Source: Xanthobacteraceae bacterium 501b
GTDB lineage: Bacteria; Pseudomonadota; Alphaproteobacteria; Rhizobiales; Xanthobacteraceae
Direction of reading: 5' to 3'
Length of the DNA: 64,000 bases
Assembly (NCBI GenBank): GCA_000378025.1
Contig: KB899087.1
Coordinates: 434,001-498,000 of the forward strand
This document shows positions 1-8,180 of the stretch, in pieces. The position numbers were made by a program, and so were the translations under genes. The notes beneath the pieces are model-generated. The model did not search any database. It was not told the DNA's origin and saw only the letters and a list, made by a program, of their open reading frames with translations. Each line of letters starts with the position of its first letter. Position 1 is the stretch's first letter.

Positions 1-2
1 TC

Positions 3-1028
3 TTCGCCTTCCATGACCGCGACATCGCCCCCGAGGGCAGGACGCTCGCCGAATCCAACGCCAATGTCCGCGCCATCGCCGACATCTTCGCCCGCAAGAT
101 GGAGACCTCGAAGACCAAGCTGCTCTGGGGCACGGCCAATTTGTTCTCCAACCGCCGCTTCATGTCCGGCGCCGCCACCAATCCGGACCCGGATGTGTTC
201 GCCTATTCCGCGGCGCAGGTGAAGAACGTGCTCGAAGTCACCCACGAGCTGGGCGGCGAGAACTATGTGCTGTGGGGCGGCCGCGAGGGCTATGAGACGC
301 TGCTCAACACCGACCTGAAGCGCGAACTCGACCAGATGGGCCGCTTCCTGAACCTCGTGGTCGAGCACAAGCACAAGATCGGCTTCAAGGGCACGATCCT
401 GATCGAGCCGAAGCCGCAGGAGCCGACCAAGCACCAGTACGACTTCGATGTCGGCACGGTCTACGGCCTGCTCTGCCGCGCCGGGCTGGAGAAGGAAGTG
501 AAGGTCAATATCGAGGCCAACCACGCCACGCTGGCCGGCCACAGCTTCGAGCACGAGATCGCCATGGCGTCGGCGCTCGGCATTTTCGGCTCCATCGACA
601 TGAACAAGGGCGATGCCCAGTCCGGCTGGGACACCGACCAGTTCCCGACCAATGTCGAGGACACGGCGCTCGCCATGTACGAAATCCTGCGCGCGGGCGG
701 CTACACCACCGGCGGCACCAATTTCGACGCCAAAGTGCGGCGCCAGTCGATCGAGCCGGAAGACCTCGTCATCGCTCACGCGGCCGCCATGGATGTGTGC
801 GCCCGCGCCCTGCTGATCGCCGCCGACATGATCGAGGACGGCGCGCTGCAGAAGGCGGTCGATGATCGTTATGCCGGCTGGGAGGCGCCCGCGAACAAGG
901 CGATGCTCGCGCCCGACAGCTCGCTGGAGGCGATCGCCGCCCGGGTGGCGGCGGAGGGCCTCGACCCGCAGCCGCGGTCGGGCCGGCAGGAGCGGCTGGA
1001 GGCGCTGGTGGGAAGCTACCTTCGCTGA
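3..1028 (+). CDS. xylA: Xylose isomerase, C-terminal part (5' end outside window)
   Basis: Cytosolic enzyme that interconverts D-xylose and D-xylulose. The frame is open from base 3, so the gene starts before the window; 341 residues are visible of a family length near 435-440, meaning roughly the first 95 are missing. Seen directly: [10 protein letters not shown] near the start, [31 protein letters not shown] and [17 protein letters not shown], which carry the divalent-metal ligands and substrate-binding residues of the family. A hairpin follows the stop. Whether a xylulokinase gene lies upstream cannot be seen. Confidence 0.97.
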   Translation, partial: FAFHDRDIAPEGRTLAESNANVRAIADIFARKMETSKTKLLWGTANLFSNRRFMSGAATNPDPDVFAYSAAQVKNVLEVTHELGGENYVLWGGREGYETLLNTDLKRELDQMGRFLNLVVEHKHKIGFKGTILIEPKPQEPTKHQYDFDVGTVYGLLCRAGLEKEVKVNIEANHATLAGHSFEHEIAMASALGIFGSIDMNKGDAQSGWDTDQFPTNVEDTALAMYEILRAGGYTTGGTNFDAKVRRQSIEPEDLVIAHAAAMDVCARALLIAADMIEDGALQKAVDDRYAGWEAPANKAMLAPDSSLEAIAARVAAEGLDPQPRSGRQERLEALVGSYLR

Positions 1029-1048
1029 TGCCCGGCGCCTGAAACGCG

Positions 1049-1079
1049 ATCTGCGCCGGTGACGCCCGGCGCAGATTTC
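1049..1079 (+). terminator. Putative terminator after xylA
   Basis: Perfect 11-bp inverted repeat ATCTGCGCCGG / CCGGCGCAGAT with a 6-nt loop, followed by a short TTT. It begins about 20 bases after the xylA stop. The T-run is weak. Confidence 0.55.
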
Positions 1080-1195
1080 ATCACACTGTGATTGACTTGA
1101 GGTCATTTCCCCCGTTCGATCCCCCTTTCAGGGAGCGACCCGTGACTCGGCGCACGCCTTGCCGTGCGCCAGGCCTTCAGAGGGGAAACGACACG

Positions 1196-1828
1196 ATGCC
1201 TTTCGCGAGCATGAAAATCGGCCTGATTGGCGCGGCACTGGCGATGGCGCTCGCGCTGCCGCTGGCCGGCGCGCAGGCGCAGATGCGCCCGGCGGCGGGC
1301 ATGGGCAACCAGATCGTCGATGTGCCTGAGAAGCCCGGCTATGTGCCCTCGGCCGATGAAGAGCAGCTGGACCCGGCCTTCCGCCGGCAGCCGGTTTATT
1401 TCCGCACCAATGAGCCGCCGGGCACCATCATCGTCCACACCAATGAGCGGTTCCTCTATCTCGTGCTCGGCGACAACCGGGCGCTGCGCTACGGCATCGG
1501 CGTCGGGCGCGACGGCTTCCAGTGGGCCGGGCTGCAGAAGGTGAGCCGCAAGTCGGAATGGCCGGACTGGACCCCGCCGCCGGAAATGATCGACCGCCAG
1601 CCCTATCTGCCGCGCTTCATGGCCGGCGGGCCGGGCAACCCGATGGGCGCCGCCGCGCTCTATCTCGGCTCCACCGTCTACCGCATCCACGGCACCAACA
1701 TGCCGAACACGATCGGCATGGCGATCTCGTCCGGCTGCTTCCGCTTGGTCAATTCCGACGTGCAGGACCTCTATAATCGTGTCCCGGTGGGAACGAAGGT
1801 GGTCATTCGGCAGGCGCCGGAACTGTGA
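1196..1828 (+). CDS. L,D-transpeptidase (YkuD/ErfK family), exported
   Basis: Predicted 210-residue periplasmic L,D-transpeptidase, a class that cross-links peptidoglycan or attaches proteins to it. I chose the ATG at 1196 because AGGGG precedes it and it gives a signal peptide (MKIGLIGAALAMALALPLAG, ending near AQA); the frame stays open further upstream but that part has no signal sequence. The catalytic motif is clear: His165 in HGTN and Cys181 in SSGCFRL. The last 15 bp, including the stop, are tandemly duplicated. The neighbours give no functional context. Confidence 0.93.
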   Translation: MPFASMKIGLIGAALAMALALPLAGAQAQMRPAAGMGNQIVDVPEKPGYVPSADEEQLDPAFRRQPVYFRTNEPPGTIIVHTNERFLYLVLGDNRALRYGIGVGRDGFQWAGLQKVSRKSEWPDWTPPPEMIDRQPYLPRFMAGGPGNPMGAAALYLGSTVYRIHGTNMPNTIGMAISSGCFRLVNSDVQDLYNRVPVGTKVVIRQAPEL

Positions 1829-1844
1829 GTGCCGGAACTGTGAG
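1816..1844 (+). repeat. 14-bp direct repeat over the stop codon
   Basis: GCCGGAACTGTGAG occurs at 1816-1829 and again at 1831-1844 (period 15 bp). The first copy contains the stop codon of the L,D-transpeptidase gene. Confidence 0.85.
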
Positions 1845-1890
1845 CGCCTTACGTCGCGCCGCTCGCCTTTCGATTCGGACTGGGGGAAAG

Positions 1891-2904
1891 ATGAACAGGA
1901 TCGCAACCGCGCTGGCCGCCGCCGGCATTCTTCTCACGACCGGCGTCGCGCAGGCGGGCACGCTCGCCGACGTGAAGGCGCGCGGCACGCTGAAATGCGG
2001 TGTCAGCCAGGGTCTCGCCGGCTTTTCGGCCAAGGACGAGAAGGGCCAGTGGGCCGGCTTCGACGTCGACATGTGCAAGGCGGTGGCGGCGGCGATCTTC
2101 GACGATGCGTCGAAGGTCGAGTATGTGCCGCTCTCCGCCGAGGCGCGCTTCCCGGCGCTGCAGAAGGGCGAGGTCGACCTGCTCTCGCGCAACTCGACCT
2201 GGACCATGCAGCGCGAGGCCGATCTCGGCCTGCTGTTCGCCGCCGTCTCCTATTATGACGGCCAGGGCTTCATGGTGCCGGCGGCCAAGAACGTGACGGG
2301 CGCGCTGGAGCTGGGCGGCTCCAAGGTCTGCACCCAGGCCGGCACCACGAGCATCGAGAACGTTCAGGACTACTTCAAGCAGAACAAGATGGAGCTGGAA
2401 CTGACCCTGCTCCCCGACGTCGACGCATTGGTGAAGGCCTATGCCGACGGCAAGTGCGACGTGCTGACCACCGACGTGTCGCAGCTTTATGCGCTGCGGC
2501 TGAAGCTCGCCAAGCCGGCGGACTATATCGTGCTGCCCGATGTCATCTCCAAGGAGCCGCTCGGCCCCGTGGTGCGGCAGGGCGACGACAACTGGCTCAA
2601 CATCGTCAAATGGAGCTTCTACGCGCTGGTGAACGCCGAGGAACTCGGCATCAGCACGGAGACGCTGGACCAGGCGGCAAAATCGGAAAAGCCTGACGTG
2701 AAGCGTTTTGTCGGCTCGGACGGCGCCTATGGCGAGAAGCTCGGCCTGACCCCGGACTGGGCGATGCGGATTGTGAAGAGCGTCGGCAATTACGGCGAAG
2801 TGTTCGAGCGCAATATCGGCGCGCAGTCCAAGCTCGGTATTCCGCGCGGCATCAACCAGCTGTGGAGCGCCGGCGGCATCCAGTACGCGCCGCCGATCCG
2901 CTGA
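1891..2904 (+). CDS. Periplasmic amino-acid-binding protein (AapJ/BztA type)
   Basis: 337-residue solute-binding protein of ABC family 3, the type that binds polar or general L-amino acids in AapJQMP and BztABCD systems. The ATG at 1891 follows GGGGGAAAG and gives a signal peptide (MNRIATALAAAGILLTTG, cleavage near AQA). Typical segments are LADVKARGTLKCGVSQGL near the mature N-terminus, GFDVDMCKAVAAAIF, and the C-terminal PRGINQLWSAGG. No permease or ATPase gene follows, so it is an orphan here and must use components encoded elsewhere. Two hairpin repeats follow the stop. The ligand is inferred from family resemblance only. Confidence 0.92.
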   Translation: MNRIATALAAAGILLTTGVAQAGTLADVKARGTLKCGVSQGLAGFSAKDEKGQWAGFDVDMCKAVAAAIFDDASKVEYVPLSAEARFPALQKGEVDLLSRNSTWTMQREADLGLLFAAVSYYDGQGFMVPAAKNVTGALELGGSKVCTQAGTTSIENVQDYFKQNKMELELTLLPDVDALVKAYADGKCDVLTTDVSQLYALRLKLAKPADYIVLPDVISKEPLGPVVRQGDDNWLNIVKWSFYALVNAEELGISTETLDQAAKSEKPDVKRFVGSDGAYGEKLGLTPDWAMRIVKSVGNYGEVFERNIGAQSKLGIPRGINQLWSAGGIQYAPPIR

Positions 2905-2925
2905 GGCGGGTGTTCCACCGATGAG

Positions 2926-3006
2926 CGTCATGGCCGGGCTTGACCCGGCCATTCACGTTTTTGGCCCTCACAGGTCGTGGATCCCCGGGCCAGCCCGGGG
3001 ATGACG
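2926..3006. repeat. Two REP-like hairpins
   Basis: Hairpin 1 is ATGGCCGGG-CTTGA-CCCGGCCAT (2931-2953); hairpin 2 is ATCCCCGGG-CCAG-CCCGGGGAT in 2976-3006. Both have the C/G-rich core flanked by GTCAT or GATGAC that recurs in this window. They fill the gap between convergent genes and may end transcription from both sides. Confidence 0.8.
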
Positions 3007-3025
3007 GCGTTTCAGGGGACTGGGC

Positions 3026-3832
3026 TCATTGCCCCCGCCACTGCGCCGGGCGCTTGGCGAGGAAGGACTCCACGCCCTCGCGGAAATCGGCGCTGCCATA
3101 GATCTCGCGGACGAGGTCGGCATCCGGCGCGTGCGGGTTTTGCGCGAGGCGGCCCAGCATCTGCTTGGTGACGCGCAGGGTGAGCGGCGCGTGGCTGGCG
3201 ATCCGCCCGCACAAATCGTCCAGTGCCGCCTCGATCGCGTCCGGCGCGTGGATCGCGACATAATCCCCCGGCAGTTCCTCGGCGGTTGGCATTTCCGCCG
3301 CCAGCAGCATGCGCCGCACCCAGCCGATGCCGAGCGTGGCGCTGAGGCGCTGGAGGTTCGAGGCCGAGAGGCAATTGCCCAGCGTGCGGGCGATCGGCAC
3401 GCCGAAGCGCGCGCCCGGTGTGGCGAGACGGAAGTCGCAGGCATTGGCAATCGCCATGCCGCCGCCCGCCGCCCAGCCCTCGACCACGGCGATGGTCGGC
3501 ACCGGCACCTGCTCCAGCAGGCTCACATAATGGTCGACCTTCTCCTCATAGGCGATGCCGTCCGCGCCGGAGGAAAAGGCGCGGAACTGCTCGATATCGG
3601 TACCGGCGACAAAGGCCCGGCCGCCGGCGCCGCGCAGCACGGCGACGCGGATGGCCGGGTCGGCGGCAATGGCCGCGCAGGCCTGCGCCATCTCTTCATA
3701 CATCCGCCAGGTCATGGCGTTGCGGGCCGTGGGGCGGTCGAAGACGAGGCGGGCGACCGCGCCCTCGCGGGTGAAGTGGACGCGGCCCTCAGCGGGCGCG
3801 GCCTTGGTGTCCGTGGCGGCGGCAATGTTCAT
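3026..3832 (-). CDS. Enoyl-CoA hydratase/isomerase (crotonase) family protein
   Basis: 268-residue crotonase-fold protein, normally acting on acyl-CoA thioesters in the cytosol. Seen: RPTARNAMTWRMYEE, the oxyanion-hole segment GRAFVAGTDIEQF, and the second signature EGWAAGGGMAIANACDFRLA. The stretch where hydratases usually carry a P-G-x-G-G turn and catalytic Glu reads GNCLSASNLQRL, so the exact reaction (hydration, isomerisation or hydrolysis) is uncertain. The ATG overlaps the stop of the upstream CoA-transferase by 4 bp (ATGA), so the two form one translationally coupled operon, probably for activation and side-chain processing of an unknown organic acid. Confidence 0.9.
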   Translation of the reverse strand: MNIAAATDTKAAPAEGRVHFTREGAVARLVFDRPTARNAMTWRMYEEMAQACAAIAADPAIRVAVLRGAGGRAFVAGTDIEQFRAFSSGADGIAYEEKVDHYVSLLEQVPVPTIAVVEGWAAGGGMAIANACDFRLATPGARFGVPIARTLGNCLSASNLQRLSATLGIGWVRRMLLAAEMPTAEELPGDYVAIHAPDAIEAALDDLCGRIASHAPLTLRVTKQMLGRLAQNPHAPDADLVREIYGSADFREGVESFLAKRPAQWRGQ

Positions 3833-5079
3833 GGCGCGAAGGCTCCACGCGCGGCCAGCGCCGCCACGGCGGCGGCGTCGAGACCGATCTCGCCCAGCAC
3901 CTCGTCCGTGTGCTGGCCGAGCAGCGGCGGATGGCGCGTCACCTGCTGCGGCGTGCCGGTGAGTTTCACCGCGAAGCCGATATTCGAGACCTTGCCCTCA
4001 TGGGGATGGTCGATCTCCATCCGCATCTGCCGGTGCTGGCCGTGCTCGCTTTCGAAGGCTTCCGGGTAGGTGTACATGGTGCCGGCGGGGATGCCGACGG
4101 CGAGCAGGCTCTCCACCCATTCGTCCGAGGTGCGGGTGACGAAGCTCTTTTCCAGTTCCTCGATCAGCACCTCGCGATGGGCGAGTCGGTCGGGGTTGGT
4201 CCGGAAGCGCGGATCGTCCACCAGTTCCGGCCGTTCCAGCGTCTCGCAGAGCTGCAGCCAGAGCTTCTGGTTGGTGGCGCCCATGACGAAATAGCCGTCC
4301 CTGGACTTCACCGCCTGATAGGGCGCGCTCATCCGGTTGGCGGTGCCGAGCGGGATCGGCTCGGTGCCACGACCCCAATATTCCGAAATGTCCCACACCG
4401 AGAAGGCGAGCGCCGCCTCGAACAGCGAGGCATCGATATATTGCCCCTCGCCGGTGTTCTTCGCGCCGATATAGGCGCCGAGCACGGCATAGGTGGCGAA
4501 CAGGCCGCAGCCGATATCGGCCACCGGCACGCCGGCCTTGACAGGCGGGCCACCGGGATGGCCGGTGACGCTCATCACGCCGGACATGGCCTGCGCCATC
4601 AAATCGAAGCCGGGGCGCCCGGCCCAGGGGCCGGTCTGGCCGAAGCCGGAAATCGAGGCGTAGACGAGGCGGGGATTGTATTTGCTGACCGTCTCATAGT
4701 CGCATTTCAGCTTCTTCATCACGCCGGGACGGTAGTTCTCGACCACAATGTCGGCGCTTTTGACCAGCTCGTAAAAGGCTTCGCGGCCGGCCTCGCTCTT
4801 GAGGTTGAGCACCACGGAGCGCTTGTTGCGGTTCATGTTGAGGAAGCCCATCGAGTCCGGCCCCTTCATCTTGAAGCCCATGGCGCCGCGCGTCTGGTCG
4901 CCGGTGCCGGGCGGCTCGATCTTGATGACGTCGGCGCCGAGGTCGCCCAGCAGCATGCAGCTATAGGGGCCGGCCATCACCTGGCTGACATCGAGCACCC
5001 GCACGCCGGCCAGCGGCAGCGCGCGGGGAGCTTGCGTCGCGGTGGGCGTTTCGTGGGCCTGGTCAAGAGCGTCGCTCAT
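3829..5079 (-). CDS. Family III CoA-transferase (CaiB/BaiF)
   Basis: 416-residue cytosolic CoA-transferase, which moves CoA from a donor thioester to a carboxylic acid. The family pattern is clear: [54 protein letters not shown], and [11 protein letters not shown], where Asp159 fits the catalytic aspartate of formyl-CoA transferase. I chose ATG 5079 (MSDALDQ), preceded by AAGGA; an in-frame ATG lies 33 bp upstream. The gene is first in an operon with the crotonase gene and is probably controlled by the neighbouring GntR regulator, whose putative site lies about 39 bp upstream of this start. Donor and acceptor are unknown. Confidence 0.93.
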   Translation of the reverse strand: MSDALDQAHETPTATQAPRALPLAGVRVLDVSQVMAGPYSCMLLGDLGADVIKIEPPGTGDQTRGAMGFKMKGPDSMGFLNMNRNKRSVVLNLKSEAGREAFYELVKSADIVVENYRPGVMKKLKCDYETVSKYNPRLVYASISGFGQTGPWAGRPGFDLMAQAMSGVMSVTGHPGGPPVKAGVPVADIGCGLFATYAVLGAYIGAKNTGEGQYIDASLFEAALAFSVWDISEYWGRGTEPIPLGTANRMSAPYQAVKSRDGYFVMGATNQKLWLQLCETLERPELVDDPRFRTNPDRLAHREVLIEELEKSFVTRTSDEWVESLLAVGIPAGTMYTYPEAFESEHGQHRQMRMEIDHPHEGKVSNIGFAVKLTGTPQQVTRHPPLLGQHTDEVLGEIGLDAAAVAALAARGAFAP

Positions 5080-5104
5080 CGGCGGGCTTCCTTTCTGCGG
5101 GGTG

Positions 5105-5137
5105 GTTCGCATTCACAATCAATAATTATAGTTTGAA
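5105..5137 (-). promoter_or_regulatory. Putative GntR operator before the CoA-transferase
   Basis: AT-rich island in GC-rich DNA. It holds the 11-mer ATCAATAATTA (5118-5128), which recurs at 6055-6065 upstream of the adjacent regulator gene. Here it lies in the partial palindrome TCAA-N10-TTGA (5119-5136). Confidence 0.5.
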
Positions 5138-5165
5138 CGCTCAGGCGCTCCAGCGGGTGGCAGGT

Positions 5166-5921
5166 TCAGGACGTGCGGAGGGCGGCCCGGCGTCCGGCGC
5201 GCGCGGAAGGGGCCTTGTCGGCCCGGGCGTGCTCTTCCGCCTCACGCAGCTTGGCGGCCTGGCTGCGCGCGATGAAGGCGCGGGCGATGCCGGCGGTGGT
5301 GCCGGTGACGTGACGCTCCATCAGCGCGCCGAGGCGGGGGGCGTCGCGGGCTTCCAGCGCCTCGATCATCGCCTTGTGCTCCTCCACCGCCGCCGCCCAG
5401 TGGTAGCGGCTCTTGCGCACCACGAAGCGGCAGGCATGGATGCGGGTGAGGATCTGCTGGTAATAGGCCGACAGGGTCGCATTGCCGGCGATCTCGAAGA
5501 AGGCTTCATGGATCAGCCGGTTATGGCGGAGATAGTCGGCTTCCTCGTCCCGCTCGAAATGCCCCATCATCGTATCGTGCAGAGCGCGTATGCGGGCGAT
5601 GTCGGCGTCGGAGGCGCGGGGGCAGGCGAGAAGGCCGGCGAGTCTTTCCAGCGAGGCCATGATCGGGAAAAGCTCGTCGATCTGCTCCTCGGTGATGCGG
5701 GCGACGATGGCGCCGCGATGCGGCAGGATCTGCAGCACGCCCTCCGCTGCCAGCACCTTCAGCGCCTCGCGGATCGGGGTGCGCGACACACCGAAACGCT
5801 CGCAGAGCTGTTCTTCCGGCACCTTGTCGCCCGGCTGCAACTCGCCCTGCAGGATCATCTCGCGCAGCGGCGCCACCAGCGATTCATGCAGAGAATGGCG
5901 GACGATCGTGGATGACGGCAT
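5166..5921 (-). CDS. GntR-family regulator, FCD type (FadR subfamily)
   Basis: 251-residue transcription factor. The N-terminal winged helix has the recognition segment CERFGVSRTPIREALKVLAAEGVL; the C-terminal all-helical FCD ligand domain is marked by the Asp/His pattern around DEEADYLRHNRLIHEAFFEIAGN, which usually binds a metal and a carboxylate ligand. ATG 5921 gives MPSSTIVRHSLHE, the normal start for this subfamily; the open frame extends about 46 codons further upstream without family resemblance. It lies just upstream of the CoA-transferase operon, in the same direction. An identical 11-mer precedes both units, suggesting it controls that operon and itself. Confidence 0.93.
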   Translation of the reverse strand: MPSSTIVRHSLHESLVAPLREMILQGELQPGDKVPEEQLCERFGVSRTPIREALKVLAAEGVLQILPHRGAIVARITEEQIDELFPIMASLERLAGLLACPRASDADIARIRALHDTMMGHFERDEEADYLRHNRLIHEAFFEIAGNATLSAYYQQILTRIHACRFVVRKSRYHWAAAVEEHKAMIEALEARDAPRLGALMERHVTGTTAGIARAFIARSQAAKLREAEEHARADKAPSARAGRRAALRTS

Positions 5922-6050
5922 GCGATGGTCCTCAGGCGGCCTTGTGGCCCGACGGGCTTCCTCGCCCCGGAGAGCCGGGCGGGGTCGCTCAGCCCTGGCG
6001 CTCGCGCACCGAATGTGAGGGGCCGCCGCTTTCTTAGCGCATTCCGGAAC

Positions 6051-6073
6051 TGTCATCAATAATTACGGATGCG
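6051..6073 (-). promoter_or_regulatory. Putative autoregulatory GntR site
   Basis: CATC-N10-GATG palindrome (6054-6071) containing ATCAATAATTA (6055-6065), identical to the 11-mer at 5118-5128. It lies about 134 bp upstream of the chosen GntR start. Confidence 0.45.
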
Positions 6074-6106
6074 GCCCGGCTTTCGGCGCCGACGCGGGAC
6101 GCGGCT

Positions 6107-6514
6107 TCAGCCCGACCGCCGCGCCAGCGCTGGCGGGGCCTCGGGCGCGCCGCGCCGATCGAACGCGGCCTGCGCCTGCGCGATGTCGGCGAGATTGGCC
6201 TGCACCCACTGGCCGAGCGCCATGACAGGTTCACGCAGCGAATGGCCGAGCGGCGTCAGCTCGTAATCCACACGCGGCGGTATGGTGGGAAACACCGTGC
6301 GCGAAACCAGCCCGTCGCGCTCCAGCCCCCGCAAAGTGAGGGTGAGCATGCGCTGGGAAATGCCGTCGACCATGCGCTTCATCTCATTGAAGCGGCGCGG
6401 GCCTCCCGCCAGCAGCATGACGATCAGCACGCTCCATTTGTCGCCGACGCGGGCGAGCACGCGGCTGACCGCGAGGCAGCCCTCGGTGTGGAAAGGGGGA
6501 TGTTCCTCAGTCAC
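6107..6514 (-). CDS. HxlR-type (DUF24) winged-helix regulator
   Basis: 135-residue regulator of the HxlR family, which often senses quinones, aldehydes or electrophiles through a cysteine near the N-terminus. Seen: [20 protein letters not shown] with Cys13, [39 protein letters not shown], and the wing [12 protein letters not shown]. It is divergent from an azoreductase gene with 105 bp between them. That gap holds GTAAC/GTTAC half-sites, so it probably represses azoR and itself, as YodB-type family members do with their azoreductase genes. Confidence 0.95.
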   Translation of the reverse strand: MTEEHPPFHTEGCLAVSRVLARVGDKWSVLIVMLLAGGPRRFNEMKRMVDGISQRMLTLTLRGLERDGLVSRTVFPTIPPRVDYELTPLGHSLREPVMALGQWVQANLADIAQAQAAFDRRGAPEAPPALARRSG

Positions 6515-6570
6515 TTCTCTGTGCCTCAGGTTCAGCGATGTGCGTTCTTGCGGAGGATACGGACAGGCAC

Positions 6571-6599
6571 GTAACTAGTCCAGGTTACAAATCGTAACC
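6571..6599. promoter_or_regulatory. Putative HxlR operator (GTAAC/GTTAC repeats)
   Basis: Perfect inverted repeat GGTTAC-AAATC-GTAACC (6583-6599), with a further GTAAC at 6571-6575 that forms GTAAC-N8-GTTAC. The sites end 20 bp before the azoR ATG, a position suited to repression. Confidence 0.6.
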
Positions 6600-6619
6600 A
6601 GCCAAACACGGTCATCCCT

Positions 6620-7216
6620 ATGTCCCGCACTCTTCTGCACCTCGATTCCTCCATCCTCGGCGAACATTCGGTGAGCCGGCAGGTCAGCGCCGCCATCGTC
6701 GCGCGGCTGACGGCGGCCGATCCCTCGCTGCGCGTGGTCTATCGCGATCTCGCCGCCGACCCGCTGCCGCACGCCACGCCCGCTTCCATGCCGGCCGACC
6801 ATCCGCTGTCCGGCGGCAAGGGCGATGCGGCGAGCCAGCAGGCGCTCGACGAGTTCCTTGCCGCCGATATCGTGGTGGTCGGCGCGCCGATGTATAATTT
6901 CTCGGTTCCCACCCAGCTGCGCGCCTGGATCGACCGTATCCTCGTGCCCGGCAAGACCTTCGCCTATGGCGCCGGCGGCGCGGTGGAGGGGCTGGCCAAG
7001 GGCAAGCGGGTGATCGTGGCGCTGGCGCGCGGCGGCAGCTACGCCGATCCGTCCTTCGCCGCCGTGGCCGAGCATGCCGAGACCTATCTGCGCTGGGTGT
7101 TCGGCTTCATCGGGGTCGCGCCCGAATTCATCATCGCCGAGGGCATCGCCGCCGGCCAGCGCGAGGCGGCGCTGGAAGGCGCGCTGAAGAGCGCGGGCGA
7201 ACTCAAGGCGGCGTGA
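6620..7216 (+). CDS. azoR: FMN-dependent NADH:quinone oxidoreductase / azoreductase
   Basis: 198-residue flavodoxin-fold enzyme that reduces quinones and azo compounds with NADH. Seen: [19 protein letters not shown] (FMN phosphate loop), the segment [34 protein letters not shown], and the second FMN-binding loop with ARGGSYAD. The length matches E. coli AzoR (about 200). It is divergent from an HxlR regulator, suggesting induction by electrophile or quinone stress. Confidence 0.95.
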   Translation: MSRTLLHLDSSILGEHSVSRQVSAAIVARLTAADPSLRVVYRDLAADPLPHATPASMPADHPLSGGKGDAASQQALDEFLAADIVVVGAPMYNFSVPTQLRAWIDRILVPGKTFAYGAGGAVEGLAKGKRVIVALARGGSYADPSFAAVAEHAETYLRWVFGFIGVAPEFIIAEGIAAGQREAALEGALKSAGELKAA

Positions 7217-7370
7217 GGGACGGGGAGCGAGGCCAACGGGCCTGCCCTTCATGCGCCATCCCGGCCGAAGGCGAAGCCGTAGAGCAGGGATCGCGCACCG
7301 ACATGAAAACGATCCCGGATCGGCCTTCGGCCGTCCGGGTTGACGTGGGACCGCGCGGCGCGGGGAGGGC

Positions 7371-8054
7371 CTATTCGGCCGCGCGGGCGAGGTCTTCGAG
7401 CGATTCATGCACCATTGCCGCCTTGTGGCGCAGGTGTAGCTTGAGGATGGTGCCGAGGCGGGCGCCGTCGCGGGCGCGTAGCGCGGCCATCATCTCCTCA
7501 TGGTCCTCCACCGCCTCGCGCCAGCGGTCGCTGGACTTCTGGGCGACGAAGCGCACCGCATGGATGCGGACCATCAGCGTCTGGTAGAGCTGGGTCAGGG
7601 CGGTGTTGCCGGCCATGTCGAAGAAGGCTTCGTGAATGCGGCGGTTGAGCCGGAGATAGGCCGCCGGGTCGCTGGCGCGGTAATGCACCAGCATCTCGTC
7701 ATGCAGCGCCTGCACGGAGGCGATATCGGCATCGGTGGCCCGGGCGCAGGCAACCTCGCCGGCGAGCGCCTCCATCGCGCCCATGATCGGAAAAAGCTCG
7801 TCCACCTCGTCGGGAGAGACGCGGGCGACGCTGGCGCCGCGATTGGGCGAGAGAATCACCAGCCCTTCATTGGCCAGCACCTTCAGCGCCTCGCGTAGCG
7901 GGGTGCGGGAGACGCCGAAGCGCTGGCACAGCGCCTGTTCGGAGATCTTGTCGCCGGCCTTCAGGTCGCCGCGCATCAGCATGTCGCGCAGCTGCGCCGC
8001 CAGCTCGTCATGCAGGCTGCGACGGGGAATGATGGCCGTGTCCGACATCGCCAT
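7371..8054 (-). CDS. GntR-family regulator, FCD type, second copy
   Basis: 227-residue FadR-subfamily regulator and a clear paralogue of the one at 5166-5921. Both share the plan of HSLHE/SLHDE start, DLKAGDKISEQALCQRFGVSRTPLREALKVLANEGL helix-turn-helix and an FCD domain with LRLNRRIHEAFFDMAGN. It lies next to, and in the same direction as, the aminotransferase gene. I infer that it controls the aminotransferase, dehydrogenase, TRAP transporter and GlcG-like genes through the repeated operator at 9478-9503 and 15762-15780. No copy of that operator is visible before its own gene. Confidence 0.93.
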   Translation of the reverse strand: MAMSDTAIIPRRSLHDELAAQLRDMLMRGDLKAGDKISEQALCQRFGVSRTPLREALKVLANEGLVILSPNRGASVARVSPDEVDELFPIMGAMEALAGEVACARATDADIASVQALHDEMLVHYRASDPAAYLRLNRRIHEAFFDMAGNTALTQLYQTLMVRIHAVRFVAQKSSDRWREAVEDHEEMMAALRARDGARLGTILKLHLRHKAAMVHESLEDLARAAE

Positions 8055-8119
8055 CAGGCGAATCTCCAGGTCGCCGCGCGTGGCGGCGCGGCAGGCGGTA
8101 TCTCCACCCCCCTTAAATC

Positions 8120-8172
8120 GCTCCAGCCGGCGAATTTCGCAAGGTCAACGAACGTCGCGCGCCGGCTGGAGC
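8120..8172 (-). terminator. 13-bp inverted repeat after the aminotransferase gene
   Basis: GCTCCAGCCGGCG (8120-8132) and CGCCGGCTGGAGC (8160-8172) are exact reverse complements around a 27-nt loop. They lie just downstream of the aminotransferase stop and upstream of the GntR gene. There is no T-run, so it may be a processing or attenuation hairpin rather than an intrinsic terminator. Confidence 0.45.
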
Positions 8173-8180
8173 CTCGCGCC

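Noticed and set aside
1150..1169. Hairpin GCGCACG-N6-CGTGCGC before the L,D-transpeptidase
   Set aside because: Short and isolated, without a T-run or known motif; not enough to call a regulatory element.
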